Positions 54,360 through 64,000 of a DNA stretch of 64,000 nucleotides are shown here, piece after piece (within the stretch, counting starts at the first letter, position 1; each line of letters starts with the position of its first letter). A program made the position numbers and the translations under genes. The stretch comes from Cannabis sativa (taxonomy: Eukaryota > Streptophyta > Magnoliopsida > Rosales > Cannabaceae): assembly GCF_029168945.1 (NCBI RefSeq), contig NC_083608.1, forward strand, positions 14,774,136 through 14,838,135, written 5' to 3'. Under the pieces are notes generated by a model. It worked only from the letters and a program-made list of their open reading frames with translations, was not told where the DNA came from and searched no databases.

Positions 54360-55729
54360 CTAGAAGAAAGTTACGTGCAAGGCACGTATATTTAGTTTTA
54401 TGTTATGTGTTCTATAATTTAATTAAGAAAGATTCAATAAATAATCATATAATTTAAAATAATTTAAAAACTAATTTTAATTAGTGTGTGGGGTTATTTG
54501 AAAATCAATAGTGAAAAGTCAAATTTAAAATTTGCAGAAAGAGAAGAGGAGAATGGAGATTAGCTTGAAATATATTTAAAAAATAATAATGCTACACACT
54601 TACTATGGACACTTAACTCGAGCCGGTAATAATAAAATTATAAAGAATACAGGTAGCAGGCATATAACTGGACATATGAAAGAAAGAATATAAAAAATAA
54701 GAAATATGATAGCTTCCAAATAATATTATAACAAAGCAATGCTCTCCAAATTTATCTTAATATCATTATTCTCTTGAAGCCTCTCATCAATCTCATAGCA
54801 CTCCATGATAGATTCAACAAAATATATGTGTTTATGTATATTTGGATTCAACAAAATATATGTGTTTATGTATATTTATTTTGAGCAAATCAGTACACAT
54901 ATATTTTCAACAAATTAACCCGATAAACTCAAGATCCACATATATATAGCTAAGTATTCAAATACAATTGTAAAATCTAAACTTAAAACAAAATCAAATG
55001 GACAATTCATGCTCAACTAATAAAGCTATATATATACTGTTATGATTATATCAACCCAAATATTCTTACTTTCTATAACCGAATTATAAAAATTAAAAAG
55101 TATAATTTGAGATATATAGACTAAAACCATCCAAATAAACAAATAAATTAGTTACACAAAATTATAAATGATACTTTTTTTAGAGTGTGTTTGAAGCTTT
55201 TGTGAAATTTTTTGGATCTCTTCACTACTATTTTTTATCTCTATTTTTTTTTTTGTATAAATATATATGTATATAGAAAATTTATATTGAAAAAATGAAA
55301 AATATACGTACATATATTTTATTGTTGTTAATTAAATTCAAAATAGTATAGTAATAGAGAAAATTTAGAAATTAGATTTTTATTATGAATTTTTATTTAT
55401 TTAAAATAATTAACTTTAATAAAAAAAAAAATTAGAACAAATGAGAACGTACAAAATTAGGTATATATATTTTATTGGTTTTAATTAAATTCAAAATAGG
55501 ATAGTAAATTTATGGTTTAAATAATATCACATGAGAACAATATATAATATTGTATATATATAAATAATATCAGTTCAAATATCAAATATTAGTTTAAATT
55601 TTTATTTTATTATTTTATTATATATAAATAATTTTTTATTATTTTATTAAATATAAATAAAAAGTCACACCCATAAATTTCTCATAAACCAAGAATTTAA
55701 TTATATAGGCACACTTTATATAGAATAGA
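54360..55729 (-). mobile_element. Second Helitron (non-autonomous), 1.37 kb
   Basis: On the minus strand it begins TCTATTCTATATAAAGTG at 55,729 and ends CTAG at 54,360-54,363, with A and T outside. The subterminal hairpin TACGTGC/GCACGTA lies at 54,372-54,388. The 3' end matches the first Helitron. The interior is AT-rich and shows no coding or captured exon I can recognise. It inserted at an (AT)n run of the minisatellite. Confidence 0.8.
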
Positions 55730-55890
55730 TATATTAATTGATAAATGAGAACTCTACTCATTGCTGGATATGCTTATAACTATATATTTTTTGTTTGTTT
55801 AAATTACTTGCATAAGCACATGATATTTTGTAATCTATTTTTTGATATGCTTTTTTAATCAACATAAGCGTTGTATACACTTGACTGTAG

Positions 55891-56155
55891 TTTGGTGTTG
55901 GTAACCACTTGGGGCTAGCTCAAGTGGCCATAGGTGGGTGTGTGAGTGTTGGAGGTCCTGGGTTCGAGTCCCAGGTAAAACATGTTGTAATATATAAACG
56001 CTTAAATCAGAAAAAAAAAAAAAGTAGTTTGGTGTTGTTGTTGTTGTTATTACAAACCAAGTAGTTGCACAAGTAGATGGCTCTGCACTCTTTGCTGGTC
56101 CTCAGTTTAAACCCATTGATGGTAACATCATTGCGCATGGCTCCACAACAAGGTT
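55891..56155 (+). pseudogene. RAD51 recombinase exon fragment split by a SINE
   Basis: Outside the SINE the plus strand reads FGV, then [37 protein letters not shown]. This is the L2-loop region of eukaryotic RAD51, and the GPQFKP stretch is the plant form. A TGTAG acceptor-like sequence immediately precedes TTTGGTGTT at 55,891. Homology ends abruptly after TTR at about 56,155, where the normal LxLRKGRGE motif should follow. Only this exon is visible (Walker A and B motifs are absent), so it is a displaced fragment and not a working recombinase gene. Confidence 0.8.
55901..56023 (+). mobile_element. tRNA-derived SINE, plus strand
   Basis: GTAGTTTGGTGTTG is duplicated at 55,887-55,900 and 56,024-56,037. 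Box A (GGCTAGCTCAAGTGGCC) and box B (GGTTCGAGTCCC) are present, with a poly(A) tail at about 56,011-56,023. It lies inside the RAD51-derived exon. Confidence 0.92.
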
Positions 56156-56197
56156 CGTTGTACCGAGCTTTTTTACTTGTCTCTTGTCGCAAAAACT

Positions 56198-57190
56198 TCA
56201 GGAAAAGGTTTCAATATGATCATTATTGATTTTGTAATGTGCCAGAGGATTGATTTCATATAGATCATGAAGAGATAAGGATTCAGGATTGACTTGGTAG
56301 AGATCATGAGCAGAACTACTTATAGAAGGTTCACTAAATTTTTTGTTGAAAGAACTGGAACCTTGGGTTTTAGAAGAATTCTTCCTTTGAACTTGTTGAT
56401 AGTAGTTTTTGAGGGAATTAAATCTCAAGTCATTTTCCAAATCAACACGAAATATATCAGGATCAGAAACCACATTAGTAATAGCAGTTTGTTCTTCAAG
56501 CATACCAACCACTTCTGACATTGTAGGCCTTAGCGTTGGAGATGCATTGGTGCATAAAGGAGCCAGTTTGAGAACTGTTTCAGCCTCTTCCTTGTTAAAA
56601 TTACTCTCCAAATTTGGATCTATTAGCACCAGTAAGTCTTCCATTCGTTGCAAAGCGAATACCTGCAAATGAATGAACTATATTCAAGAACACCCCACCA
56701 AATATTCATAAAAATTTAATATATTAAAGAAGTAACATAAGATGCATTCTCCTAACATAATCAAGAAGACAAAACACATTCATTTTCAGGTTTGTAGTTT
56801 GTATAGCTCTTCCCACTAACAATTTCCAAAGCAACTACACCAAAGCTATAAACATCTACCTTTTCAGTCAAATAACACCCCATAATGCATATTCTGGAGC
56901 CATGTATCCTCTGGCACAACATTCAAAATGTTTCAAGGTTAAATTATTTACCTTTTTGATCATTAATGTAATATTGAATTTGTAAAATTTACTTACATAG
57001 TTCCAGCAATTCAAGTGCTAATGTGGCTGTCATCCTCTTCATGAAGCTTAGCCAATCCAAAATCTGATATCTTAGCATTAAGATCTCTATCAAGTAACAC
57101 ATTTGTTGCCTTAATGTCTCTATGAACAATCTTTAGAGGTGACCATTCATGAAGGAACAAAAGGCCTTTGGCTATTCCAAATGCCATAAA
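56198..57190 (-). pseudogene. LRR receptor-like kinase (At1g53430/RKF1-like) pseudogene, 3' half
   Basis: Three exons on the minus strand. The first, about 57,190-56,997, reads [24 protein letters not shown] (catalytic loop) and DFGLAKL (Mg-binding). The second, 56,910-56,757, reads GYMAPEYA and later VDVYSFGVVALEIVSGKSYT. The third, 56,662-56,198, reads MEDLLVLIDPNLESNFN, LAPLCTNASPTLRPTMSEVV and a Ser-rich tail. Splice sites fit (GTAAGT donor, CCAG acceptor). Breaks: a TGA at 57,011-57,013 in place of the conserved Arg after HIST, a frameshift in the activation-loop exon near EYALWG, and another near 56,775. The ectodomain, membrane segment and ATP-binding lobe are missing. Family assignment to LRR-VIII kinases is by motif memory. 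Confidence 0.85.
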
Positions 57191-57435
57191 AAAGGGGAAG
57201 AGTGCATCTGTAAAGTAATAAGCTCTCCATGTTTGGCTAAAGCTGATGCACGCTTTCAGATCTCTACAGAAGGCGTTACTGATGTCAAGCATTGATTCGA
57301 TTCAAGCAATTTTCAGACATTTTGTATTGTAAAGCACTCCTTTTTTTTTTATCTATAAATAGTTTTCTAATTTCAAGGAAGCAAGCACTGTCCCATGTTC
57401 ACAACCCTTGTAAACTTTTGGTTGGTGGCTGTTAT

Positions 57436-57995
57436 TGTTGCACAATTTACCGGGACTAATATAATATTTTGATATAAACTTGATGATAAAATACAAATAA
57501 TATAATTCTATTAATATGCTAAATAAACACTATATAATTTATAGAGATAAAGAAAATTAACCGTGAACGCAATTCCAATTGGAGAATATCTGAGGCCTGT
57601 GTAGGACACAGTTTCCTTAAAACAGATTCGCCTTCTCCCGTTGGTGCTAGAGAATTTCAACAGCGTCTGTCTCCCAGGATACAACAGAATAAAATAACAA
57701 GGCGCACCACCTTTTACTTTTGGCAAACTAAATATGCCCGAACTCTATAACCTAATTACTCTAAAGAGTATTTAAGAAAATTTTATAGCAATAACAATTA
57801 TCTTCAAAGGAAGATTTAATTGTTTATGTTATAACTTGTTTATTAAAACAAGATTTTATGTAATTTAAAACAAAGCAAAAAGGCTCATATATATAGCCTA
57901 TAATTTGCCAACATTTTACTTCAAAATCAATGTGGGATAAAAACCCACTAATTTTCATTCATAAAATATAGTTGACTAAGTCAACTTTTTCAACA
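57436..57995 (-). repeat. Element C 3' LTR (560 bp)
   Basis: Reads TGTTGAAAAAGTTGAC...TGCAACA on the minus strand and is preceded by the PPT CATGTGGGGGAT. The 71-codon frame inside it (57,511-57,726) is repeated in the other LTR and is not considered a gene. Confidence 0.9.
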
Positions 57996-58913
57996 ATCCC
58001 CCACATGAATGAAAAATGACTCGAGAATAACCAACAAATGGTTAGACCTTATAATAGAGTTCAACGTTTGAAACCTGCATAAGATAGGTAGGTTTTACCC
58101 TTTGAACCTTCCCTTGTGTGAGTACATTTACTTTACTAGCTGCTCAGTAGACGCGATGTCCTTGAACTGTGCTGCCGTTCATGTAAACGATGATATACCA
58201 CACACAGGAATCTCTCCTGGCATACTTTAGTTCTCACTAATATGTTCGTTTTGGCCCTGAACATTTCCCTGGTTCTGCAAGAGATATTCTAGAAATTAAG
58301 CCTTAATCAATTCCTATAGAAGCGGCCCATCTTCTCTCTCACATAGGTAATTACTTATTTAAGAGTAACTCGTATCTTATTTAAAACAAGATTTTATGTA
58401 ATTTAAAACAAAGCAAAAAGGCTCATATATATAGCCTATAATTTGCCAACATTTTACTTCAAAATCAATGTGGGATAAAAACCCACTAATTTTCATTCAT
58501 AAAATATAGTTGACTAAGTCAACTTTTTCAACAATCCCCCACATGAATGAAAAATGACTCGAGAATAACCAACAAATGGTTAGACCTTATAATAGAGTTC
58601 AACGTTTGAAACCTGCATAGGATAGGTAGGTTTTACCCTTTGAACCTTCCCTTGTGTGAGTACATTTACTTTACTAGCTGCTCAGTAGACGCGATGTCCT
58701 TGAACTGTTCTGCCGTTCATGTAAACGATGATATACCACACACAGGAATCTCTCCTGGCATACTTTAGTTCTCACTAATATGTTCGTTTTGGCCCTGAAC
58801 ATTTCCCTGGTTCTGCAAGAGATATTCTAGAAATTAAGCCTTAATCAATTCCTATAGAAGCGGCCCATCTTCTCTCTCACATAGGTAATTACTTATTTAA
58901 GAGTAACTCGTAT
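57844..58913 (-). repeat. 538-bp tandem duplication across the LTR/PPT boundary of element C
   Basis: Sequence from TAAAACAAGATTTTATG at 57,844 recurs at 58,382, a shift of 538 bp, up to GAGTAACTCGTAT in both copies. Only about two or three bases differ (for example ATAAGATAGG versus ATAGGATAGG). Each copy holds the first roughly 150 bp of the LTR, the PPT and about 380 bp of 3' non-coding sequence. Confidence 0.92.
57970..57986 (-). promoter_or_regulatory. Palindromic W-box pair in element C U3
   Basis: AGTTGACT and AGTCAACT meet across one base, putting two TTGACT W-box cores head to head about 10 bp from the LTR start. The duplicated segment carries a second copy at 58,508-58,524. Confidence 0.55.
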
Positions 58914-59115
58914 TACTCTGCTCGACGTTTCGACGCATAAGAATCATTAAAAGCATAGCTTAACCTTTCCTTACGAGTATCACTGTTGCATCATAGGAAT
59001 GGACTTGAGGATAACCCCCACAGTGATCCATTATAGTCTTTACAGTTTTAGTTGTCCCTTTGAACCTAGATCTTGGGATCTCCAGTCAACTAGGTTGGGT
59101 ATCAACTGTATTGAC

Positions 59116-59256
59116 TTATTCATTCATAGGCTTTAGCCCCATTCCCCTTGATGATTTTTCAACTAACTCTCTATTTAACCCTTTGGTTAGTGGATCCGCA
59201 ATATTATCTTTTGACTTTACATAGTCAACAGAGATAATTCCAGTTGAGAGTAGTTG

Positions 59257-59295
<39 letters not shown>

Positions 59296-60283
59296 GCCAT
59301 TATATAAATTACTCTGTGCTCTACCAATTGCAGATTGACTATCACAATGTATACTAATTGGAGGCACAGGTTTTGGCCATTTTGGAATATCTTCTAAAAA
59401 TTGACGAAGCCATTCTGCTTCTTCGCCACATTTATCTAACGCTATAAACTCAGATTCCATCGTGGATCTAGCTATGACCGTTTGTTTAGAAGATTTCCAT
59501 GACACCGCTGCACCACCGAGTGTGAACACATATCCACTCGTAGACTTAGAGTCTTTTATATCAGATATCCAGTTAGCATCACAATACCCTTCAAGTACTG
59601 CTGGATATTTTGTATAATGCAGCCCATAGCTTCGAGTAAAACGTAAGTACCTCAATACTCTTGTTATTCCTTTCCAATGGTCAGGACCTGGATTACTCGT
59701 GTATCTACTCAGTTTACTAACTGTGTAGGCTATGTCAGGTCTTGTACAACTCATTAAGTACATTAGACTTCCAATAATTCTTGAGTAATCTACCTGAGAG
59801 ACACTCTCACCTTTGTTTTTAAACAAATGTAGAGTTAAATCAATAGGAGTTCTGGAAACACCAGTATCTTCCTTGTTGAATTTCTCAAGAATTTTGTCCA
59901 CATAATGTGACTGACTTAGAATGAGTCCATCAGATGTTCTAGAGATTTGAATTCCCAAAATAACATCTGCTAGGCCCATATCTTTCATGTCAAATTTGGA
60001 TTTCAGCAAATTTTTAATAGATTTGATCATTTTATCATTGCTTCCTATAATGAGCATGTCATCAACATAAAGACATAGGATGACATAGTCATTATCTATT
60101 TCTTTGACATAAACACATTTGTCACATTCGTTGATTTTGAATCCATTTGCCATCATAGTGTGGTCAAATTTCTCATGCCATTGTTTTGGTGCTTGCTTTA
60201 ATCCATATAAAGATTTCACCAATTTACAAACTTTTCCATGTTCTGGGTTGGAAAAACCCTCGGGTTGTTCTATATAAATTTCC
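59116..60283 (-). pseudogene. pol: Element C reverse transcriptase (palm onward) and RNase H
   Basis: After the frameshift near 60,305 the frame reads [18 protein letters not shown], then [13 protein letters not shown] with the catalytic YVDD, and RNase H with [20 protein letters not shown] and [13 protein letters not shown], ending at 59,116. No stop interrupts it. It belongs to the same polyprotein as the frame upstream. Confidence 0.92.
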
Positions 60284-63124
60284 TCATTTAAATCCCCATT
60301 TAGAAAAGTTGTTTTTCACATCCATTTGATGTACTTCGAGATTGCGTATAGCTGCAATAGCAAGTATCATTCTAATGGAATTTATTCTCGTCACAGGAGA
60401 ATATGTATCAAAGTAATCAAGGCCTTCTCGTTGCTTATAACCTTTAATTATAAGTCGTGCCTTATACTTTTCAATTGATCCATCTGCTCTCATTTTCTTC
60501 TTGAAAATCCACTTAGTCCCTAACGTCTTACATCCTGGAGGAAGATTTACTACCTCCCAAGTGTGATTTTGCAGTATAGATTCAATTTCATTATCTATGG
60601 CTTCTTTCCATAGATAACCTTCAGAAGAATTTATAGCTTCTTCATAACTTTGAGGTTCACCTTCTAGCAAATAGGTCAGAAAATCTGGACCAAAAGATTT
60701 TTCTGTTCTAATTCTTTTGCTACGTCTAGGTTCATCCTCAGATTCATGGTTTTGATCTTGACTATCTTCAGTAATAGCCTTATGTGTTCGTTTTAATGAA
60801 CTCGATTCCTCTTTGGATCTACATGGAAATACATCTTCAAAGAAAGATGCATTCCTAGATTCCATTATCGTGTTTTTGTGTATATCAGAGATTTGTGATT
60901 CATGCACAAGAAACCGATAAGCAGTACTATTAAGTGCATAACCAATGAAAATGCAATCAACAGTTTTTGGACCAATCTTTACCATTTTAGGTAAAGGTAC
61001 AGCCACTTTGGCAAGACACCCCCACACTCTTAAGTATTTGAAAGAAGGCTTAGTTCCTTTCCATAACTCATGAGGGGTCTTATCCTCTTTCTTTTTGGGT
61101 ACCTTATTTAAAAGGTGATTAGCTGACAGGACAGCTTCTCCCCACATGTTCTGAGGCAATCCAGAACTAATTAACATCGCATTCATCATTTCTTTTAATG
61201 TGCGATTTTTCCGTTCTGCAACTCCATTTTGCTGAGGCGAATAAGGTGTCGTGGTTTCATGAATTATTCCATGTTTAGCACAAACTTCACCAAACGGTGA
61301 TTCATACTCACCACCTCGGTCACTTCTTAACACCTTAATCCTTTTGTTTAGTTGATTCTCAACTTCACTTTTATAGAGTATAAATTTCTCTATAGCCTCA
61401 TCTTTGCTTTTCAGCAAATATACATAGCAGTATTTCGTGCTATCATCGACAAAAGTAATAAAATACTTATTGCCTCCCCTTGTTTGAACAAATTTTAAAT
61501 CACATATATCACTATGTATTAAATCAAGGGGTTCATTATTCCTTTCAACATTTTTGAAGGAAGACCTTGTTAGTTTTGCCTCAACACAGGTTTCACATTT
61601 ATAATTTAAATCAATGTGGAAATTAGGTATATGATTCAAGTTAATTAATCTCCGTAGAGTGTTATAATTAACATGTCCTAGTCTACCATGCCAAATATTG
61701 GAAGACTCAAGCAAATAAGTAGAAGCGTTATTAACTTTATTGATAACTGGTTTAACAACCATTACATTGAGTTTAAACAACCCATCAGTTACATAACCCC
61801 TTCCTACATACATTCCACTTTTAGACAACACTACCTTATCTGACTCAATTACCATACGAAATCCATGTTTACTCAAAAGTGAACCAGATACAAGATTTTT
61901 ACAGATTTCTGGTACATACAGCACGTTGTTGAGAGTCAGTTCCTTTCCAGAAGTCATCTTCAAGATCACTTTACCTTGACCCATTATCTCAGACGTGGCA
62001 GAGTTTCCCATAAAGAGTTTCTCTCCATTATTCACTTGTTCAAGAGATTTGAACATACTCTTGTCTGAGCATATATGGCGAGTAGAACCAGTGTCAATCA
62101 ACCATTCTCTTGGATTAGACTTCAATAGGTTTACTTCTGAGACCATTGCCGATAGATGTATATCATCATCTTTAGACATGTCTTTTACCATATTGGCTTC
62201 ACGATTGTTATGCTTTTTTGGCAGTCTACAGTCTACAGACTTGTGACCCAACTTATTACAGTTAAAGCACTTACCAAGGAATTTGGACTGCTTCTTGGTG
62301 ATACCACCTTTTGGTCCCAACTTTACCCCTTTATTATTGGGTTTAAAGTTTTTCTTCCCTTTGGAGTTTTGACCTTGCTCCATCAGATTGGCTTTAGCCA
62401 CCTCCTGACTATAACTTTTGTTCTCGGAGTTCTTGTTACCTTCTTCGATACGAAGTCGAATAATCAACTCTTCAATAGTCATCTGTTTTCGCTTGTGTTT
62501 AAGATAGCTTTTGTACTCCTTCCACGAAGGGGGTAGCTTCTCAATCATCACAGCCACTTGGAAGGTCTCACTAAGAATCATTCCCTCAGAATGTATCTCA
62601 TGTAAGATCACTTGAAATTCCTGAACTTGACTAATCACAGTTTTGGAATCTACCATTTTAAAATCAAGGAAACGACCAACAACAAATTTCTTTGTGCCAG
62701 CATCCTCAGTTTTATATTTTCGATCTAAAGACTCCCACAGTTCCTTAGCCGTATTCTTTGTAAGATATACTTCATACAGATTATTTTCTAAGCTATTCAT
62801 AATATAATTACGACATAGAAAATCATCTTTCTTCCAAGCTTTAACAGCGTTGATGACGTTAGTGTCTTTTTCATCTTCTTTGAGCACTTGTTCGTCATCA
62901 GTGACTAATTTTGCAAGATTCATGGTAGTCACATAGAAGAGCATCTTCTGCTGCCACCTCTTGAAATTTGGTCCTGTGAATTTTTCCGGTTTTTCCCCAA
63001 CACTCAAAAGTTGGTTCATTGGAACAGATTTCGGAACTCTTTGTGTATGAGTTTGACTTGCCAGACCATAAGTCTCAGCCATTACATCATTACCTCTACT
63101 ATCTTGATCCTTTTCAGTAGTCAT
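60284..63124 (-). CDS. gag-pol: Element C gag-pol polyprotein: gag, protease, integrase, RT start
   Basis: 946 codons from an ATG at 63,122-63,124. Gag core (UBN2-type, with [18 protein letters not shown]) is followed by the zinc knuckle [14 protein letters not shown] at about residue 290 and the protease site [14 protein letters not shown] at about residue 343. The integrase has a zinc region ([22 protein letters not shown]) and the DDE triad in [14 protein letters not shown] and [11 protein letters not shown] begins with WEVVNLPPG and TKWIFKKKM. The frame ends in a shifted tail after HQMDVK because of a one-base insertion in an A run near 60,305; RT continues at 60,283. One frameshift is the only disabling change seen, so the copy is recent. 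It would direct its own packaging, reverse transcription and insertion. Confidence 0.93.
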   Translation of the reverse strand: MTTEKDQDSRGNDVMAETYGLASQTHTQRVPKSVPMNQLLSVGEKPEKFTGPNFKRWQQKMLFYVTTMNLAKLVTDDEQVLKEDEKDTNVINAVKAWKKDDFLCRNYIMNSLENNLYEVYLTKNTAKELWESLDRKYKTEDAGTKKFVVGRFLDFKMVDSKTVISQVQEFQVILHEIHSEGMILSETFQVAVMIEKLPPSWKEYKSYLKHKRKQMTIEELIIRLRIEEGNKNSENKSYSQEVAKANLMEQGQNSKGKKNFKPNNKGVKLGPKGGITKKQSKFLGKCFNCNKLGHKSVDCRLPKKHNNREANMVKDMSKDDDIHLSAMVSEVNLLKSNPREWLIDTGSTRHICSDKSMFKSLEQVNNGEKLFMGNSATSEIMGQGKVILKMTSGKELTLNNVLYVPEICKNLVSGSLLSKHGFRMVIESDKVVLSKSGMYVGRGYVTDGLFKLNVMVVKPVINKVNNASTYLLESSNIWHGRLGHVNYNTLRRLINLNHIPNFHIDLNYKCETCVEAKLTRSSFKNVERNNEPLDLIHSDICDLKFVQTRGGNKYFITFVDDSTKYCYVYLLKSKDEAIEKFILYKSEVENQLNKRIKVLRSDRGGEYESPFGEVCAKHGIIHETTTPYSPQQNGVAERKNRTLKEMMNAMLISSGLPQNMWGEAVLSANHLLNKVPKKKEDKTPHELWKGTKPSFKYLRVWGCLAKVAVPLPKMVKIGPKTVDCIFIGYALNSTAYRFLVHESQISDIHKNTIMESRNASFFEDVFPCRSKEESSSLKRTHKAITEDSQDQNHESEDEPRRSKRIRTEKSFGPDFLTYLLEGEPQSYEEAINSSEGYLWKEAIDNEIESILQNHTWEVVNLPPGCKTLGTKWIFKKKMRADGSIEKYKARLIIKGYKQREGLDYFDTYSPVTRINSIRMILAIAAIRNLEVHQMDVKNNFSKWGFK

Positions 63125-63570
63125 TCTTTACTGAAATCAAGTAACCAAAAATAGTGTTAGTTTCCTCACAACGGAAACAAATTTATACTCTAAAGATAAT
63201 TCTCAGGAAAAACCTGGAAGGGTTTTAAACCCAACCATTCGTGGTTTAACCTCTCGTCGAATATTTCTTTGAGTTTGTTCAATCCCCAGGCCAATTGGGA
63301 AGGTTGCCAAGGTATCTCTCGTCCCACACTTGTTTGAACTCCCCGGGGTTCTTTAAACAAGTAATGGAGGACACTCTATCACAGACCTTAAAGCCAATCT
63401 TTCTAGACAGGATATCACAATCCGTAATAATTTACCACCATATATCACATATTAATAGATATATTTATATCATCAAAACTTTAGATATTTCTAACATTTA
63501 TGATAAAACATATATCACAAAATTATATCTAATTATCAAATATTATATTAAAGATAATCTGTTTTAAGAT
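63125..63570 (-). other. Element C leader, no initiator-Met PBS seen
   Basis: The 446 bases between the 5' LTR and the gag ATG begin ATCTTAAAACAGATT on the minus strand. TGGTATCAGAG is absent here, unlike in the other LTR elements of the window. No open frame or repeat is visible. Confidence 0.6.
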
Positions 63571-64000
63571 TGTTGCACAATTTACCGGGACTAATATAAT
63601 ATTTTGATATAAACTTGATGATAAAATACAAATAATATAATTCTATTAATATGCTAAATAAACACTATATAATTTATAGAGATAAAGAAAATTAACCGTG
63701 AACGCAATTCCAATTGGAGAATATCTGAGGCCTGTGTAGCACACAGTTTCCTTAAAACAGATTCGCCTTCTCCCGTTGGTGCTAGAGAATTTTAACAGCG
63801 TCTGTCTCCCAGGATACAACAGAATAAAATAACAAGGCGCACCACCTTTTACTTTTGGCAAACTAAATATGCCCGAACTCTATAACCTAATTACTCTAAA
63901 GAGTATTTAAGAAAATTTTATAGCAATAACAATTATCTTCAAAGGAAGATTTAATTGTTTATGTTATAACTTGTTTATTAAAACAAGATTTTATGTAATT
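63571..64000 (-). repeat. Element C 5' LTR, truncated by the window
   Basis: Matches 57,436-57,865 with about two substitutions (GTAGCACAC versus GTAGGACAC, and GAATTTTAAC versus GAATTTCAAC). Confidence 0.92.

Larger units (their letters stand above)
57436..64000 (-). mobile_element. Young Ty1/copia element C, 5' end beyond the window
   Basis: Left LTR (3' LTR) 57,436-57,995 and right LTR (5' LTR) from 63,571 to the window edge (430 of about 560 bp). The visible LTR parts differ by about two bases. Gag, protease, integrase, RT and RNase H are present with a single frameshift. GTTAT at 57,431-57,435 is the candidate target duplication; its partner is outside the window. Confidence 0.9.

Noticed and set aside
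57511..57726. 71-aa minus-strand frame, repeated at 63,646-63,861
   Set aside because: It lies inside the LTR of element C, starts and ends in non-coding LTR sequence, and is duplicated only because the LTRs are.

Overview
This window looks like a gene-poor, transposon-rich stretch of a eudicot plant nuclear genome. It is AT-rich and has spliced plant-type genes, Ty1/copia retrotransposons primed by initiator-Met tRNA, Helitrons, MITEs, tRNA-derived SINEs and a Cassandra-type element carrying 5S rRNA sequence. I cannot name the species; a Cannabaceae-like origin is only an impression from memory. No bacterial-type operon, CRISPR array or defence system is present.

Left arm (1-16,100). The 3' part of a spliced, probably transposon-derived gene (1-1492) is followed by a MITE (2431-3149). 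Two apparently intact host genes lie on the minus strand: an intronless RING-H2 protein (3956-4693) and a three-exon F-box protein of the At2g35280-like type (7214-8764). A decayed cathepsin B-like protease pseudogene (about 11,172-12,215, plus) precedes a complete Helitron (12,477-16,098, minus). That Helitron carries an RPA-like remnant and captured pieces of an HVA22-like gene and a U-box (PUB) gene.

Middle (16,370-54,359). A T-rich degenerate minisatellite, containing a 174-bp (GT/GC)n tract and a Tourist-like MITE, is split by a Sirevirus-like copia element (18,885-52,619; about 9.8 kb once nested DNA is removed). The Sirevirus has gag, a broken pol and a third ORF with a 'plant transposon protein' type domain. 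A minus-strand solo LTR of an Angela/BARE-like family sits in its RNase H region, and a full element B of the same family (23,946-34,105) sits inside that solo LTR. A second full Angela-like element, A (39,652-51,522, plus), sits in the Sirevirus 3' LTR. Element A's reverse transcriptase is in turn split by a rearranged Cassandra multimer (46,573-48,193) with 5S-like domains. All five of these insertions have 5-6 bp target-site duplications; one of them (element B's) has one mismatch.

Right arm (52,620-64,000). The rest of the minisatellite holds a SINE. It is followed by a second Helitron (54,360-55,729), a RAD51 exon fragment split by a second SINE, the 3' half of an LRR receptor-kinase pseudogene (minus), and a young copia element on the minus strand (57,436 to beyond the window). 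The copia element's coding region has one frameshift, and the start of its 3' LTR and the adjoining 3' region are tandemly duplicated.

The genes do not form a pathway. The window is mainly a readable history of nested insertion, gene-fragment capture and decay.
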